NCBI GenBank assembly: GCA_020698575.1
Contig: CM036242.1
Coordinates: 18,910,124-18,974,123 of the forward strand
DNA: 64,000 nt
From: Bostrychus sinensis
Taxonomy: Eukaryota; Chordata; Actinopteri; Gobiiformes; Eleotridae
Direction: 5' to 3'
Of this stretch, positions 36,076 to 49,921 are shown one piece after another. Made by a program: the position numbers and the translations under genes. Each line of letters begins with the position of its first letter. Position 1 is the first letter of the stretch. The notes below the pieces were generated by a model. The model was not told the origin of the DNA, made no database searches, and saw nothing but the letters and a program-made list of their open reading frames with translations.

Positions 36076-37254
36076 AATGGCATTAAGATATAGACGCACC
36101 TCCCTCTTTTGAGGCACACATCTGTGTTTGTGTGTGTGTGTGCGTTGGTTTATATGTGTATAAGCTGGGACACAACAGCGCAACAGTGAGCAGACTTATT
36201 TTGGACAGGCTAACAGGAACCCTCTTTTCCTCCCAATACTCTTTGCTCTTTCTTCCTACCTTTCCATAGCGACCCCCACCTTTCAGTCTGTCCCACTGAA
36301 CACGCAGTACATACTGTGCTGAGATAATCAACAGATAGCTCAAAGCAGATAAAAGCAGTATCAGATCTACACTCACAAAGCAGTGTGTTTCAGAGTAGTG
36401 GGCCAAGGCATGGCTCAGAGGACCAAGGCCAGCTACCATTCTGTCAAATATGTATCACGTCTTTGAAGGCTGCAATGGGACTCAATTAGGCTGGCACAAC
36501 CAAGAACTAGTCAATTAATTTATTAATGAATAGAATGGAGTAGAGGAATGAACTTTAATTTGTACAAGGCTGGCTAGGACAAACAGAAACACAATGCTGG
36601 CCTTTATTGGTAAAAGGAGTCCACCATCCAAAGGAATTATGCAAAAAGTAGGACAATTGTGAAAAAAAAAGAAGAAAAAATTACAATACATAGTATAACA
36701 GACTTAATGTGAATCTTTATAGCTGCAATACTAACATGTACAAGCACAAAATCTCACTCACATTATCTGAATTCTTTGTGGCAGAGCATCTTTGGCACAT
36801 TAAAAATAAATTCATCGAGAGTCAATTTAGGAAATGTTTGGTGATGCAGGGCAGGAATACCATGTGAGCTCAGGGAAATGCATGCCCCTTCCCCCTCTCC
36901 CTAAGGCATTCTCTTTGTCTATCTATTTGGTGTGATTAAAAATACAATGATGAATGCATATTTCTTCCAGATGAATAACTTGAAGGGGTTGGCAGCAGAT
37001 GAATCAGGGAGCGACGTGTTGGTAGAGAGACTAGTCAGGTCAAACAGATCCACATTCAGATCCTTCTGTGTATGCTGGACTTCCTCAGAGTGGAGTCATT
37101 TGGACACAGGGCTCAGGGCTGGACCAAGTTAAAATCACATCAAAACTGCAAGCACTCTCCATCTTCAGAAAGACTAAAATTGTATGTTTTTACTAGAGAC
37201 ATATATGTTATGTAATGTTTAGTAAGGGCACCATTTTGTTAGATGTATTGATAG

Positions 37255-37500
37255 AGCTGGAAGAAGTACTAAAAAAAGTAAATATATAAGCAATGTTACT
37301 TCAGAATAAAGTAACTCAAGTACAAGTACAAGCAAAACCACTCAAAATACTTACAATATTTAGTAGTATGTTAAGTATTTTCCCTCTAAAAATACAAATT
37401 TACTCAAGCAGAAGTAACAGTATGTATGTTTTTGAAAAACTTAACTCTTAAGTAAATTACTTGAGTATATGTATCTAGTGACTTTTTCCCTCTGATGGTA
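37255..37500 (+). mobile_element. acttgagtaaaa-type repeat fragment
   Basis: GAAGAAGTACTAAAAAAAGT, AACTCAAGTACAAGTACAAG, TTTACTCAAGCAGAAGTAAC and TTACTTGAGTAT, closing near TTTTCCCTCTGATG. Same family as 29425-30108. Confidence 0.5.
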
Positions 37501-38274
37501 TAAATATGATTATTTTGTATAATAAATTCACAAATCTTTCCATAATGACAAAAGTAGACTTGGGTTTTAATAATAGCATTCAAGGTGCAAAAGCCCATTT
37601 GAGACCAGTCCAGGTCGGGCTGTAGTGCGGCCCCTAGCCACCATCACCATAGCCCTATTTCCTTGTTAGCCCCTCCACAAATCAACAGCAGAGAAGGAGA
37701 ACCCTCCTCTCCTCACATGTCAACTTCAGAGAGAGTGTCTCTGGCTCCCTGGAAGCTTTGATACTAAAATAGTCCAGGAAGCTTCTGTCTTAAATATGCC
37801 CCAGCAGACAGAGATTCTTGGGAAGAGAGAAAATACAAGGAAATTGAGGCTATTAAAGATGGGTAGAAGAACACAGTATTGCACCATGATAAACTAAGTG
37901 AACTTAACAAGTAAATACATTTGCATAAACCTCAACGAGTGGGACATTTAGTGCTATGGAAGAACATGTGAAGAGGTTGCTGCCAAGTTCAGTGTGAGGA
38001 GCACATGAGTTATATACAATATATCATATATTTAAATACATAGCATATACCTAATATTTTTCCCCAAAAAAAATGTTTGACTATGTTTGACTTGTATTTG
38101 ATTCACTTTTTCACCAGAAGTGGCAGATTGAAGACCATGTGCATTATATTGTTTATATTTCAATATGTATAAATAATAAAGTTAGTTTTATTGACCAGCT
38201 TCACTATGCGCATTTATTATTTATCTGAATTACGCTCCTCATGTTTAGGAAATGATGTGAAACCAGCAATTTGC

Positions 38275-38455
38275 AGTCACCAATTCACCTAACAAATGGC
38301 CAGAGTACCTGGAGAGTACCTTGGGAGGACCTACCCACAGCAACACAGGGAGGCCCTGCAGATTCCACTCAGGGAGATCGTATGTCAGGTTGCCTAAGGA
38401 CTGAACCTACATCCTCCTTGCTGAGAGGCAGGAGCACTAGCCACTCTGCCACCTT
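38275..38455 (-). mobile_element. V-SINE-like element, minus strand, degenerate
   Basis: On the + strand it reads as the reverse complement of the fish SINE central block (CACCAATTCACCTAAC, GGAGAGTACC, CACAGCAACACAGGGAGG) and then of the tRNA-like head (TTGCTGAGAGGCAGGAGC, ACTAGCCACTCTGCCACC). The polarity shows the element is on the minus strand. Non-coding. Confidence 0.6.
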
Positions 38456-39977
38456 TACCCAGCTGGGATAAAATAAACAGTGGCACAGTCCTGTAAACAC
38501 CAAACAAAAAGGTATATACTATATTGTGTACAATTTCCAGCACCACAGAGAGGATCATGTCTGTTTAAGAACACTAACCCAATCCCTGACTGATTTTGAC
38601 TACATTTTCTATGTTGCACTAAACACGTAACAAAAACAAAATTCATAATTTATCTGTAGGGCCTTTATTGGGCTTTGCTGTCTGTGCATCTCTCACAGTA
38701 CATTTGATCCAGGATACTGTACTTTGGGAATAAAAGGTTCTATTATTTCTGAAGCAAAAAAAAAAAGATGATGTAAAAACATAAAGGGGTTTGTAAACAA
38801 CTTATGCTGCAGGGCTTTGCTGGTGAAAGGAGGATATCTCTCTGAGTGCCTGGTTAATGCATTCTTCTCTATATTATGTCGTCCAACATTGTGACGGAGG
38901 CCCACAGCTCATCTCATATGCAGTTATCCAACTAACTACCAGCCTTCCCCTGCTGCTCCACTACTCTTTGATAAGAACAGAGGGAAATTAAAATCACCAA
39001 CCTGAATTATGAATCCAATGACAAGCTATAGTCTCCAAAGACTCTGTCGGCATACCATCTCTCCCGGCTATTTCTCTATCCCTCTCTTTTTCCGATACTT
39101 TCACTGTTGTTTTTCATTCCACTTTCAATCCAAGAGTTGTTCTTTGACTATTTCCTTTTTCTCTACCCTGCACACTTCCTTACAGAGGATTCATGCGCTA
39201 GCATATTCCATAAGAACAAGCAAGAAGCTGAGGGAGAGAAAAGAGGGAAAAAGTTTCAAACGCTGATAACACACAGTTTGATAAAACTGACAAGGGACTC
39301 AATTAAAGCTTCCCTGTCAAAGCAGGAGTGATATTTTATTAAGTGCCAGAGTGCCATTGGATGAGTACATCAAGCGACACATCTGCAAACGAGAGGGCTG
39401 CACCAGCACAGTAACAGGGACACGTGTTGCCACTTTCAGAAAACATCAGTCAAAACTCACTTCATCAAGTCTACTGAAAAATTAACACAACTTCATATTA
39501 GGATGCTCATTCACTACTTTATGCATCAACTCTTGTATTTGAGGCGCCGAATCTCGCTGTCCCCCTTTCTTGCCTTTATATTCAAACACCACTATGTACA
39601 AAGACCTCTGGTATTAGCTTTGGTTACATAAACATTAGAACAAGTGCAAGCATAGCTGAAATCTGAAGAGACAACAACCAGAGGTCTACATTGTTTCTGT
39701 CATACAGATTTAAAGAAACTGGTTTCTGGGCCAGGAAAAGATGATTTTGGAACAGCAATTCTGACAGTTGTGTTTTGATTGAATGAACCCTGAAGTCTAA
39801 AAGAGAGAAATTTAGCACAAAAGCCACATAAACATGCCTTCCCCACTTCATAATTAACAATACACAGATCAGCCACCCCATAACATTATAATAACCTAAT
39901 GGTTCACCTTTGACCCCACTTCACTGGCCTTCGCTGGCCTGACTAAACATGTCCTGGGAAATCTGGCATTAAGACTC

Positions 39978-40300
39978 TTAGTGGTGGCTTAGTGGTTAGC
40001 ACTTTCGCCTCACAGCAAGAAGGTCCTGGTTCGATTCCCATACGTGGCCTTTCTGTGTGGAGTTTGCAGTTTGGGAGGGTTTCCTCTGGATACTCCTGTT
40101 CCAACCTTAAAATCATGCACAATAGGCTAATCCTCCAGCTAGACACTCCTAAGCAGAATCCTGGCTCAAGATCTGGGGAAGGGTCCCCTTTGCGCTGCAC
40201 CACAGCTGCCCACTGCTCCTGAGAGGTTTCCCAGCGGCATTGAAGGATATGTCAAATGCAGAGAACGAATTTCCCTACAGGGATGTATAAAGTATAGTTC
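39978..40300 (+). mobile_element. V-SINE-like element, full copy
   Basis: The A-box-like TGGCTTAGTGGTTAGC and a perfect B-box (GGTTCGATTCC, 40028-40038) form a tRNA-like head. The central block CCTTTCTGTGTGGAGTTTGC and the tail CACAGCTGCCCACTGCTCCT to CAAATGCAGAGAACGAATTT follow. It is homologous to the 26.1-kb copy. This is a SINE head, not a functional tRNA gene: no cloverleaf with acceptor stem closes. Confidence 0.78.
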
Positions 40301-41944
40301 TTACATGTCTGACACCATTTTGGCCAATGTCAGTTAAATTAAGGTCACAAACATCAACCAAAATAAAATTTCCACTTGTTATATATACTTATTATATTAT
40401 ATGTATTATATTATACTTATATATTATATTATGGAAATGCAACATTTTATTTGTACTTACTTATAATAAATTACATCTAATTAATAGCATACATGTCAGA
40501 GTAGTCAACACGATTTTACACATTTAATAAATGATACATTAAAATGTATGAATTAGAATGGATAGTTTTAATCAGTACCCAGAAGAGTATGTTAAAATTC
40601 AATCCGATGATGTATTCATTTACATCAATGCAAAATTGTAACTAAACTTGCAAACTAGTTGCCTTTATAGACCTCTGAGCACACAGTATACTGCATGTTC
40701 AGCAAGTTTCTCCCTACTTTAAATTTCTTCTCAAATAAAAGTTAACTTAATCCTAGAGAGAAAATGAAAACACATTGCTAGACTAGTGTTGTACAGCAGT
40801 TGCTCTGATGTCTGTGAGAAACTGTGGTGTTACTGTAAGATGAAACTTTAATTCTGATCCTCTTGTAATTGAGATTGCTCATGTTTGTTGTTTGGTGATA
40901 GAAAAAAAAAAAAAAAATGTCCCTAGTCTTGTCCACCCCCGCAGCCACTCACACAGACTGTAAATGTGTGTATGCATAGGTTTACATGTAAAAACGAATG
41001 GCTTGCTTTTATGTGTGTGTGTGTTTTTATCTGCAAATAGATGCATGTACGTGTTGTGTGCATGCTGGTGTTGACACTTGCTGGTACAGGAGTGCAGTGC
41101 TGACCATACATAGTCTGTTTCATCTAGAACAAAAGCTTGGTTGGAGGACACAAAAGGCCAGGTTCAAAAGCATCGCAGGCACCAGACCTAGATACATGAA
41201 ACAATCAGTGTAAACTTGTCTACAACTAAGAGGACTGTGATGCACCTACAACAATGGACATCCATGGATCTGTCTACACAAGGCAAGATTAAAGCCTCCA
41301 CTGGATCAAAGGTAGAGTTGGTGATTAGAAAATAATGTGTTTTTTTGTGTGTGCAACTATCATTGATTAATGTGTTCTCAAGATGAACAATGTTTAATGC
41401 ATCATGTGTATGGCTTTTATGGATGTGGAAAAGCACAGGGACATACAGCATGATATGTGCGAATAATTTCCTCACATGTTCAGATCATTTTCATAATGCT
41501 TGCTGTGATAAAATTATGTAGGGGTGATGCTCATCGTACACATTTCTCTGACAGCTACTATAGAGACTCTGACTGATCTAGCCAACAAGCAGCTCTGCCT
41601 TAATGGGGAATACACATAAATACAAACAAAAATGGACAATGCTACTGTTGCTGCAGGTATATGGCTTACTGCAATAGGAGAGAAATTCAGTAGCACTCAC
41701 TAAACAGCAACATGATGGCTCAGGTTTAGAGCAAAACTCATATTTTTAGATCTGAAAAAAAGTATATCTATGGTCACTCTGCACCTGGCTAGCTTGTGTT
41801 TCTTGGTTGTTTCGGTTTTGTTGTAAACCTTTAAAAGACATAACTTGACTGCTGTAGCTTATGATATTTTTACATGGTTTGGGAGGTTCTGTCCAATAAA
41901 ACCATTGTTTATGGAGGTAAGTAAAGAATGAGTAAGGCGTACCA

Positions 41945-41981
41945 TTCAGATTTTTATTTATTTATTTATTTATTTATTTTT
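41945..41981 (+). repeat. (TTTA)n microsatellite
   Basis: About seven TTTA units ending in a T-run, just left of dispersed repeat R2. Confidence 0.9.
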
Positions 41982-42234
41982 TATCCCAGTACTTAAACAA
42001 TGGTTTTCAATACCAGTACCTGAATAATACTTTTTTCCGATACCTATGGTGAGATAATTCATCTTCTGTAATTATAAAACACAATAATATTGAATAAAAG
42101 ATAAATTTTTTGAGCAAATTTCTTAGCTGTGAGTTAAAACCATTTTGTATGATTTTTTCTGTGTTATGTATTTGATTCATACATGAAGAGGAACATACTA
42201 CTAAGGTCCTACTAAGTATTGAAACTTGGTATTG

Positions 42235-42268
<34 letters not shown>

Positions 42269-42297
42269 ATACCGGTAGTTTTGTAATTTTTCTTTTG
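41982..42297 (+). mobile_element. Dispersed repeat R2, copy 1
   Basis: It is homologous to 56140-56460: AATACCAGTACCTGAATAAT, then ATAAAACACAATAATATTG, AATAAAAGATAAATTTTT, GAGTTAAAACCATTTTGTAT, TATTTGATTCATACATGAA and TATTGAAACTTGGTATTG. A 31-nt T-run (42237-42267) and GATACCGGTA follow. It has no ORF of note. Its class is unknown; ATACCGGTAT-type words are seen in several non-autonomous DNA elements of fish. Confidence 0.6.
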
Positions 42298-42356
42298 ATA
42301 CCGCAAAGGTATCATTTAACAGTACTGAGTACTGTTAAATGATACCTTTGCGGTAT
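42298..42356 (+). repeat. Perfect 29-bp inverted repeat, 1-nt spacer
   Basis: Arm 1 (42298-42326) begins ATACCGCAAAGGTATC and ends AACAGTACT. Arm 2 (42328-42356) is its exact reverse complement, with a single G (42327) between. Arm 1, with the preceding G, itself contains the small hairpin GATACC-GCAAA-GGTATC (42297-42313), so the structure is nested. It adjoins the right edge of R2 copy 1 and is absent from copy 2. Confidence 0.95.
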
Positions 42357-45284
42357 GGAGGGCCTTCAACTATAACTACATTACACTACATAACTACAAC
42401 TATAACATTTTGGATGCCTTCTAAAAACTAAGCAATAATGTATAGTATACTGTATTTGAATAGCACTAATGTCAGTAATTATCCATTATTAGTGTTACTA
42501 AAACCAAGACAGTATCAGTAACCAACAGCTCAATACCAAAACCCAAAATCTGACATATCAGTCTTTAAAATTGAAAGCCACCATTAAGGTTGTTAATAAA
42601 ATTACACAAAGATCTCCAGTGGTGTTTTAAGCACTAATGTGTAGACACACAAATATAGAGCTCTTATGCACAGTTCTGATGCACCTTTAAATTATGCAAT
42701 AATAACAAATATTAATAAGAAGTGACAAGAAGGTTGGCAATCTGGCAGCCATCTGGAGGACAGTAATGTCAGTCACACAGAGGTAAGTCGGAGCCATCAC
42801 GGAACTCTGGATTAACCCTAACATGGCAGACAGCAGAGGGAAGAGAAACAGGGAGACAGGAAAAAGAAGTTCAAGACAGACAAAGTGGCAAATGTATAAA
42901 TGCAGGCAGAGTGCAACATGGAGGAGGATGCCTATTGCTAAAGACAGGGGTCAAGTTTCACAGACGAAAAACAAGGTTAGTTAAAAGGCATGTTTATGAA
43001 AGTTGTTGAAAAACCTTGGTGATAATCATAACACAGTTTTACATATCGCCACAGGTACACATACACAGTCCTGAAGCCAACCGTATAAACACACCCACTA
43101 CTGTCATATTCTCTTTCAAACACAAACACGCATTTCAGTTTTTTTAGTCTACAATCTTGAACAAACTTTTGTTTATACCTGGATATATAAAGACTGAACC
43201 TGTGACAAAACAGTTTTTGTCATAACCATACAACTCAAGCAGACCAAATAAACTTTACAGAATAGTTTAAAACAGACGACTAAGCTTTTCTGGCCACTCC
43301 GGCTCCTTCGGTCTCCTGTTGGGGACGCAGTAACGAGCTGAACATAAAGAAAACTGACAAGACTGTGATATGAGAAACGAATACTACTTCTACCAGTGCA
43401 TGCTTTACTTTGATTCACTCCCTCATGTGGTTAGAACCATTTTGATTTCCACTGCCTGTAGTGTACTTAGACACTTTTCTCCTTTAAAATCCAAGTGTGA
43501 ATTTTCATTGTTCTCTACCTAAGTTATGTATGACAAATGCCTGGGGCCAAATCACCATCAAAGCGGCACATCGCAGGAACACTGTGCTTCCAAGCTTCTT
43601 AGTGATGACAGATGTCACTTTTGAAGTGAGCATGGGGATGAAAGTGGTGAGGATGTGACGGGCAGCGTGAGGACAGCTTCTCCACCGCGACCTGCCATCA
43701 TCATTGCTTCTGAGGTGTAATGGAGAGAGACTGGAGAGGCCTGAAAGTTTCGCCAACCGTTTGAGGTGTCTGTGTCAGTGCCCAAAAGAGGCCAAGCCTT
43801 AAATGTCATACCCACGTAGCTCACAAGGAGCCAGCACCCAAGTTGGCAGCCTATCAGGCAGCCAGTCCGCAACGCGACTATTCCTCGAGCCAGCCAGACA
43901 CACATCATGCCTGAGCCATCCGGTGGGGATGGAAGTGTCTCCCTCTGTTACACTGGCTGCTCTGCCAGTGAATTCATCAGGGTATAGAGAGAATAGCTAA
44001 TCTAAGGGAACCAGCGGCCCAGAATCAAAGGGCCACTGGCTTCTGTCTTCCTTGTGTGTAGCGGCGCTCACCTGGGTACTATCCCCGGTGTAACACAGCA
44101 AGCTGCAAAAGGACTTGGTAAACAAGGCAAAGCAATGCAACTTTCAAACAGAGAGGCAGGTAGTGCAGGGAAACCAAAACAAACTCTTAACTCAGAAATC
44201 TACAGAACATTCCCCCTGCCTTCCCAACTGTTCCCTGTGTCTTTATTGTGGCTTGATATGTCACCACTGTCTATATCTCCTACTTACTCAGGACTTCAAG
44301 TGGCTGTCTCTATTTTGTTGGGCCATAAATTATTCAGTGCCATGTGTCTTCTTAGTATCTGCGCTTTCCATTGGGTTGCTATCTTATCCCCTTTTCTGAA
44401 AGAGGGGCTGGCGCTTTGAGACAGAGTTTGCAAAAGGTAACACAAGAACTTCAGCACCGACAACCACTTTCTTAGTAGGAGCTCTTGTCAAGCATATATA
44501 TTTGTTCCAGCACAAGGAAAATGCTAAAAAGAAAAGAACGGGGAAAAAAGTTGTATCTGAATACAACATGGAAACCAACAAGCTCCACTGCTGCTACTAC
44601 AACAACTTGGACTAGTGGTGGAGCTAAAAATAATGACAGTATTCCACACAGAGGAGTGTGTGTTTTGCTGCAGCACATGCATTTGTGGCTGTGTTTGTGT
44701 ATGAGGCTGCTGTATGTAAATAGCCATATGAGACTGCATAGCATTACTGTCCAGACACTGAAGAGGTGACCTGATCCCAATTAATCACACAGTCCCAGGG
44801 AGAACTGTCACATCCCATCTCCATCAGCCGTACCATCATGTTCTGTCTTCCCCTCCTGTCATCCCCTGTTCATCCATCTATTTTTGCTCTCCAAAGTATT
44901 CTTTCACCGAAGCCCCCTCCTCCTCCTTCTCCCTCTGTTCGTCCAAACGCACAGGGCCCGAAGATGACAGGTCAGCTGCCACGGGCCACTCGGTCCCCAC
45001 CTGTCCCCTAAATTCTTCCCCCACAAAGCCAGGTACACCGGAATGGAACCTATCATCCTACACAGGGCTTTTTCTATCTCCTGTATCATGTTGCTTAATG
45101 TGATGTTGTGTAATATGTGAGTGTGTTCTGCTAAAAACTAACAAATAAATTAATAAAAATCTCACCAGCTTTACTTGATGGAAAAAACACATTCAGCAAA
45201 TCAGCAACTTTGGTCCTCCACCCTGGAAAATTGGAATTTAGTACACACACTGACAATCAGTAGCAATCAGAATTATTTACTACT

Positions 45285-45348
45285 GCCAATTTAGAGTCAC
45301 TAACTCACGTAACACATGGATGTCTTTATGGGAGGATACTGTATTACC
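45285..45348 (-). mobile_element. V-SINE/LINE-type fragment, minus strand
   Basis: GCCAATTTAGAGTCACTAAC, then CATGGATGTCTTTATGGGAG, is the reverse-complement central block also seen at 38275 and 58140. The fragment is short and the ends are unclear. Confidence 0.5.
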
Positions 45349-48234
45349 ATGAGCAGAAAGACACACTTTAAACAAAACAAAATGTAAATGATCAAGCTGT
45401 AAAATATGTTTAAAACCCTGTTGTAAATAATTTCAAGGCTTAGAATAAAAAGCATCAAAACAGCCTTCATGTATATTGCAAAGAGAAGTCATACCATATC
45501 TTTATTTACCAATTGTCAGTATTCCTTTTGTAAGGTAAGCATTGGGCATCTTGTAGAATCACAGTGGAGCACAGGGACCCATATTGTGCTTTTACCAAAA
45601 TGTACATAAATAAGGCCATTCTAATTTTAAAACAATGCATGGACATTTGTTTTTATTGGCTTTTAAACAAAAATAAAATGTTTCCTAACATATTAAAATG
45701 ATCTAAATCAGCCCATGATTCTGTAACATACAATGCAGAAAAATAACCAGTTTTTAAATCACAATACATATGCACACATCTGTAGTTGTATATTTTACTT
45801 GCTGTTTTTTTTTTTTTTTTTTTTTTAAACTTGAAAAATACTGGCAAGTTCTAGAAAAAAGAATCAATGTCAAAGAAACAACAGTATGTAAGCCATGATG
45901 GATTGAAAGCTCATGTCTTGGGAAAAGTTTTATGGGAAAGAGGTGGAGAAAGTTTTGTCCCAGGACACTATGAAATCTCCTCCTCTCAACGTGTCTTGGG
46001 TATTTCCCAAACCCTGTCTGTACCGTTTGTGTTACACAGCATCTCACAGAAAAATTTAAATTAGGAGAAAAAAATGATAACACAGGGATAAGAACATTTG
46101 AACGGTAATGAGGCCCCATGTGGCTTCTCTCATCTTTTACGTTAATCATCAGGTGAGTGAACAGTGTTTTATACCAGATTCACAACTTCAGTAATCTGAA
46201 TAAACTCAAACAATGCTATTTTAATTTTTTTTTACATGTTTGTATTATTCTATTCCTAAAAAGTTGTTGACATATTAAAAAAAAAAAATACAAATATGTA
46301 TACAAATGCATTCACACCACAGCAAAAACATCTGTCATATATGATGTACGTTATACACACTTTCTATCCATACAGACAGCTGTCTTTACTCTATAGACTG
46401 TAATGACTTGACATTGTTTGTTTCTTTTGTTTAACTATTTAGAATGAGCTTTTTTTCTGATGGCAGATTTTCACAGGGTTTTTTTTATCTACTTTTGTCT
46501 GGAACTCAAAACACAAACTTTGCATAGTTCTGCATACAAACAGCAGTAAATTTGCAGTTGCTATTCAGATTGATCATTCATATTTACTAAAGTCTTCGCG
46601 GTCCAGCTACTTTAATTCAGACTTATGTACTGTATACAGTGTATAATTATGAGATACAAAGCGAAGTGACCTTGGCAAGCTTTTTCTACAAACTAACCCA
46701 AAGTGTTTTAGTTACTGCAAACACACACACATGCACACCTGGACTGTAGTTGTTTACCTGCCAGGTTAAAGGTCTGAAGTCAGTGACAGGTGGAGGAGCA
46801 GTGTGGGTGGAGGCAGATGAATATGCAGGGTGCAGAGTACAGCACGGGGGCAGAGAGGAAGGCGGGTGGAAAAAGAATGACAGTACAAAGTGGAGGGGGC
46901 CAAAAGGGGGTCACAGAGTGATGAGGGGTTAAATGCCACAAATGCCATGTCTCGAGGCCTCATAAAGACAAGCTCTGCATTGCTCCCAAGGTCAGGCCGT
47001 GCACACATGCACCTGTGCTATGGTAATGGGACTCTGGTGGTTGGTTGGCTGAGGGAAAATGTGTGAACGCTTTCATGCACAAGAGCAATAGTCTGGTCAG
47101 TTAGTGCACACTGTCTGGGGAAAGTGGCAGTGCAAAAATACACTGTCTGCTTTTGATAAAAGGGATTAGTGGGACAGTAATGTATTTAGCCTTGTCTCAG
47201 GAACAACAATGTAAAGTGGGTTTGTTGTAAGGATGGGCTGCTATGCATGTAAAAACAGAAATGTTTGAGTGCTGTCACTATTAGCTAGGACCACACATGT
47301 AATGTTATTGCAATATATGCAAACTGCATATATCTCATATCTCAGTAAATAAATAAATCATTAATTTACACTTAAAATAATAGTCCAATTACAGTACTTA
47401 TTGAAACTGCTGTGGTCACTTTTTACCCCATTTGCATTTCTGCTTGAATTTATATGCTTAAATTCCATTGAACTATGTCAAAACATTATAGGGATACTTT
47501 TTTTCTTTTTTCTTTTTTTTTTTGCACACCTAAAAAGCCTTCACAACAAACATATCAAAGCATTTAAAAGTTTTTTTGTTTTTTTGTTTGTTTTTGTTTT
47601 GTTTTTTTAAATCATACATATATGAGCAATATTGGACGTTGTCCCTAAAAGAAAACAGCATGTACTCTTTTCCATAAACTCTCAGTCAAAAAGTCTAATT
47701 ACTATTGCTTAGACAACACTGGTATAGAAAACAGCTATTCAAATTATACATCCCTTCAACAGATGTTTCCCATTTAGTAATGCAATCAAAAACATTGTAT
47801 GGAACTGTGTTGGAATCCCCCTGCTAAAATGTGATAAAGGACAAGCCAAGTAGCCAGTTGGACATGCCAATGGCTGACCAGCATGCAGCAAAGTCCTGCT
47901 TGCCCGCCAGCTAGAGCCGCAGATGGCTGGCCAAACTGTGGTCAATGGAGCCTGCAGGAGGTGGCAATATAAGCATCCTTGGTTATCAAAACCACCACAA
48001 TCACTATGGCAACAGAAATGTGAAATGTTATACAGGGCCAAGCCAAGTCTTAAATTAGGAGAGGTGGGTGGCAAGAGGACAATATGTGGTATCTCCATTC
48101 CGGCAGGGGAGACAGCAGAGACAATGAACACAAAACCGACACATATTTTAACGTGACTTAATTGTGAGCATTCGAGCATAGCTGCCATCCCTGGCCCAAA
48201 ACAGTACCAAGGCAAGACAATGACATGGTTAAGT

Positions 48235-48475
48235 GTCTGAACCCTTGATCGCTTCCAATACCCAGTAAGTTTGTCACCTATACCATTATTGTCCCATGAA
48301 CTTAACAGGCCCAGTCAGCCTTTAGCCAATTAAAGGGCAGTATTAGCATTAGGCTGGAGTATCTGTTATATGAGACAACCAATTAAAATCACTTATGGGC
48401 AGGGTAATATCCCATGATTTAGGCCTGAACAAAACGGCTTTGTGAGGATTATCCCTAGCGTAACATGATCTCATT
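48235..48475 (+). promoter_or_regulatory. Candidate conserved non-coding element
   Basis: Unique sequence with AGCCAATTAAAGGGC, AGTATTAGCATTAGGC, ACCAATTAAAATCAC, ATGATTTAGG and GAGGATTATCC (a Pitx/Otx-like GATTA). The density of homeodomain words is high for 240 bp. Its role is inference. Confidence 0.35.
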
Positions 48476-49885
48476 CTCTTCCTCTCACACACTCATAGAA
48501 TCCAGGAGCTGACTCAAACCTTGCTGTACACACTAATGCACTAGAGAAATGACAAGACAACTGTGTCTTTGCCAAGTCAAGAAAAGTATAAAGCTACCCA
48601 AGTTAGCTATCAGGAAGTTTTGCAAATAATGTTTTTTAATAATGTTTTTTTTTTTTTTTTTTTTTTTTTTTTCTTAAACCATAACTTATACTTGAATATC
48701 CTAAGAGTCTTCTTTTTGGTCAACTTTTCAAATGTACAAAATGTTGTGTCCATCTGTCAAATGAATGCTTTTGACCATGACGATTCAAAAAGCCATTCAA
48801 AGACAATGGCTGAGACAATTTAGCCTGTGAGATATACACCTGCTTAGCAATGTCAATGTAACCTTTTACTGCCTAACTTTACAAGGATTTGGATAACATA
48901 TAACATGTGTGGAAAAAATGAAATGCCTTTGTGACTAGAACTATGCTACTTTATGGGGATCCTTAAAGACCCAATCATTTTAAAACTTGGAAATGATTGA
49001 AAGGGTAGTATGATAGGGCTTTTGTGATGTGTAGCTTTACATAATTTTCTGTCACAGCGCTTATAAACACTAATGTAAATATCGCGCAAAGCTCCACTGG
49101 ACTTGGTATCACGCTATGGAAACCTATCATGTTCTTGTTTCTAGTACTGAACTACTACCACAGTCAGACTCATGTAGATATATATTATTTAGATATCTGT
49201 GAAATATTGTACAGCATAGTCTGACAGATGTATTTGAATAAGTGCATGTCCACATTAGGAATGTGCACAGTTTAAATAATAGTGAAACACAGATGACAGT
49301 AATTAAGCTGTAATATAAATATTGTTTCTGGCAGTCATTTAAACACATCAGTCGAAAACAAAACGGTGCTGTCTAACAAACTGTATGACAGAGATATCCT
49401 GCATGAAAACATTAGTCCAGCAATTTGAAACCTCTCACAAATCACTGTACAAAGCACAACATGGAACAAAGCAAAACTGACCTTTCAAATGATTAAGCTG
49501 AAACATTATCATCACATTCCCTGTTTTTTTTTACTCCCTTAGATCAGAACAACTGCTTTGCCAGTTTGGAGCTGGCAGTGGCAAAATCCCATCTATGATT
49601 TCAGTTCTGAGAGGCCAAGCTGGCTGCTGCCCATCTGGAGCAGGCCAAATGTCTGCTCCACTCACACTCGATGCACAGTGGTGATTACTGCCATGGTGCA
49701 GCGGTCACAGCAGTGTGGTTATAAATATAAGCCACGGTCTGATCCCTCTTGTTCCTAACCAGAGGTTTGGAGATGCTGTGAAAATCGAGCACAAAGGCTT
49801 AAGAGTCTCTAAGGGTAAGTGCACGACACGGCCACTATTCTACCTCAGTTTTGTCTGGCCAGCTGGTGATGTATGACCAGATGAG

Positions 49886-49921
49886 GATGGCTGGGCAGCA
49901 AATGATGGCTGGGCAGCAAAT
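49886..49921 (+). repeat. 18-bp tandem duplication
   Basis: Two perfect copies of GATGGCTGGGCAGCAAAT side by side in unique sequence. Confidence 0.93.

Larger units (their letters stand above)
36076..41944. other. Non-coding interval
   Basis: No gene seen. 36420-36540 has several TAATT/TTAATGAAT words near CTCAATTAGGCTGG. 38780-39450 is unique, mixed-composition DNA that may contain regulatory sequence. 40350-40700 is strongly AT-rich. 41000-41100 carries GTGT-type simple sequence. Confidence 0.55.

Noticed and set aside
39978..40060. tRNA gene
   Set aside because: A- and B-box-like words are present, but there is no closing acceptor stem, and the sequence continues directly into the SINE central block.
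47739..48215. 158-codon minus-strand ORF
   Set aside because: No family resemblance and the opposite strand is also open for 77 codons. I keep it as unique non-coding DNA.
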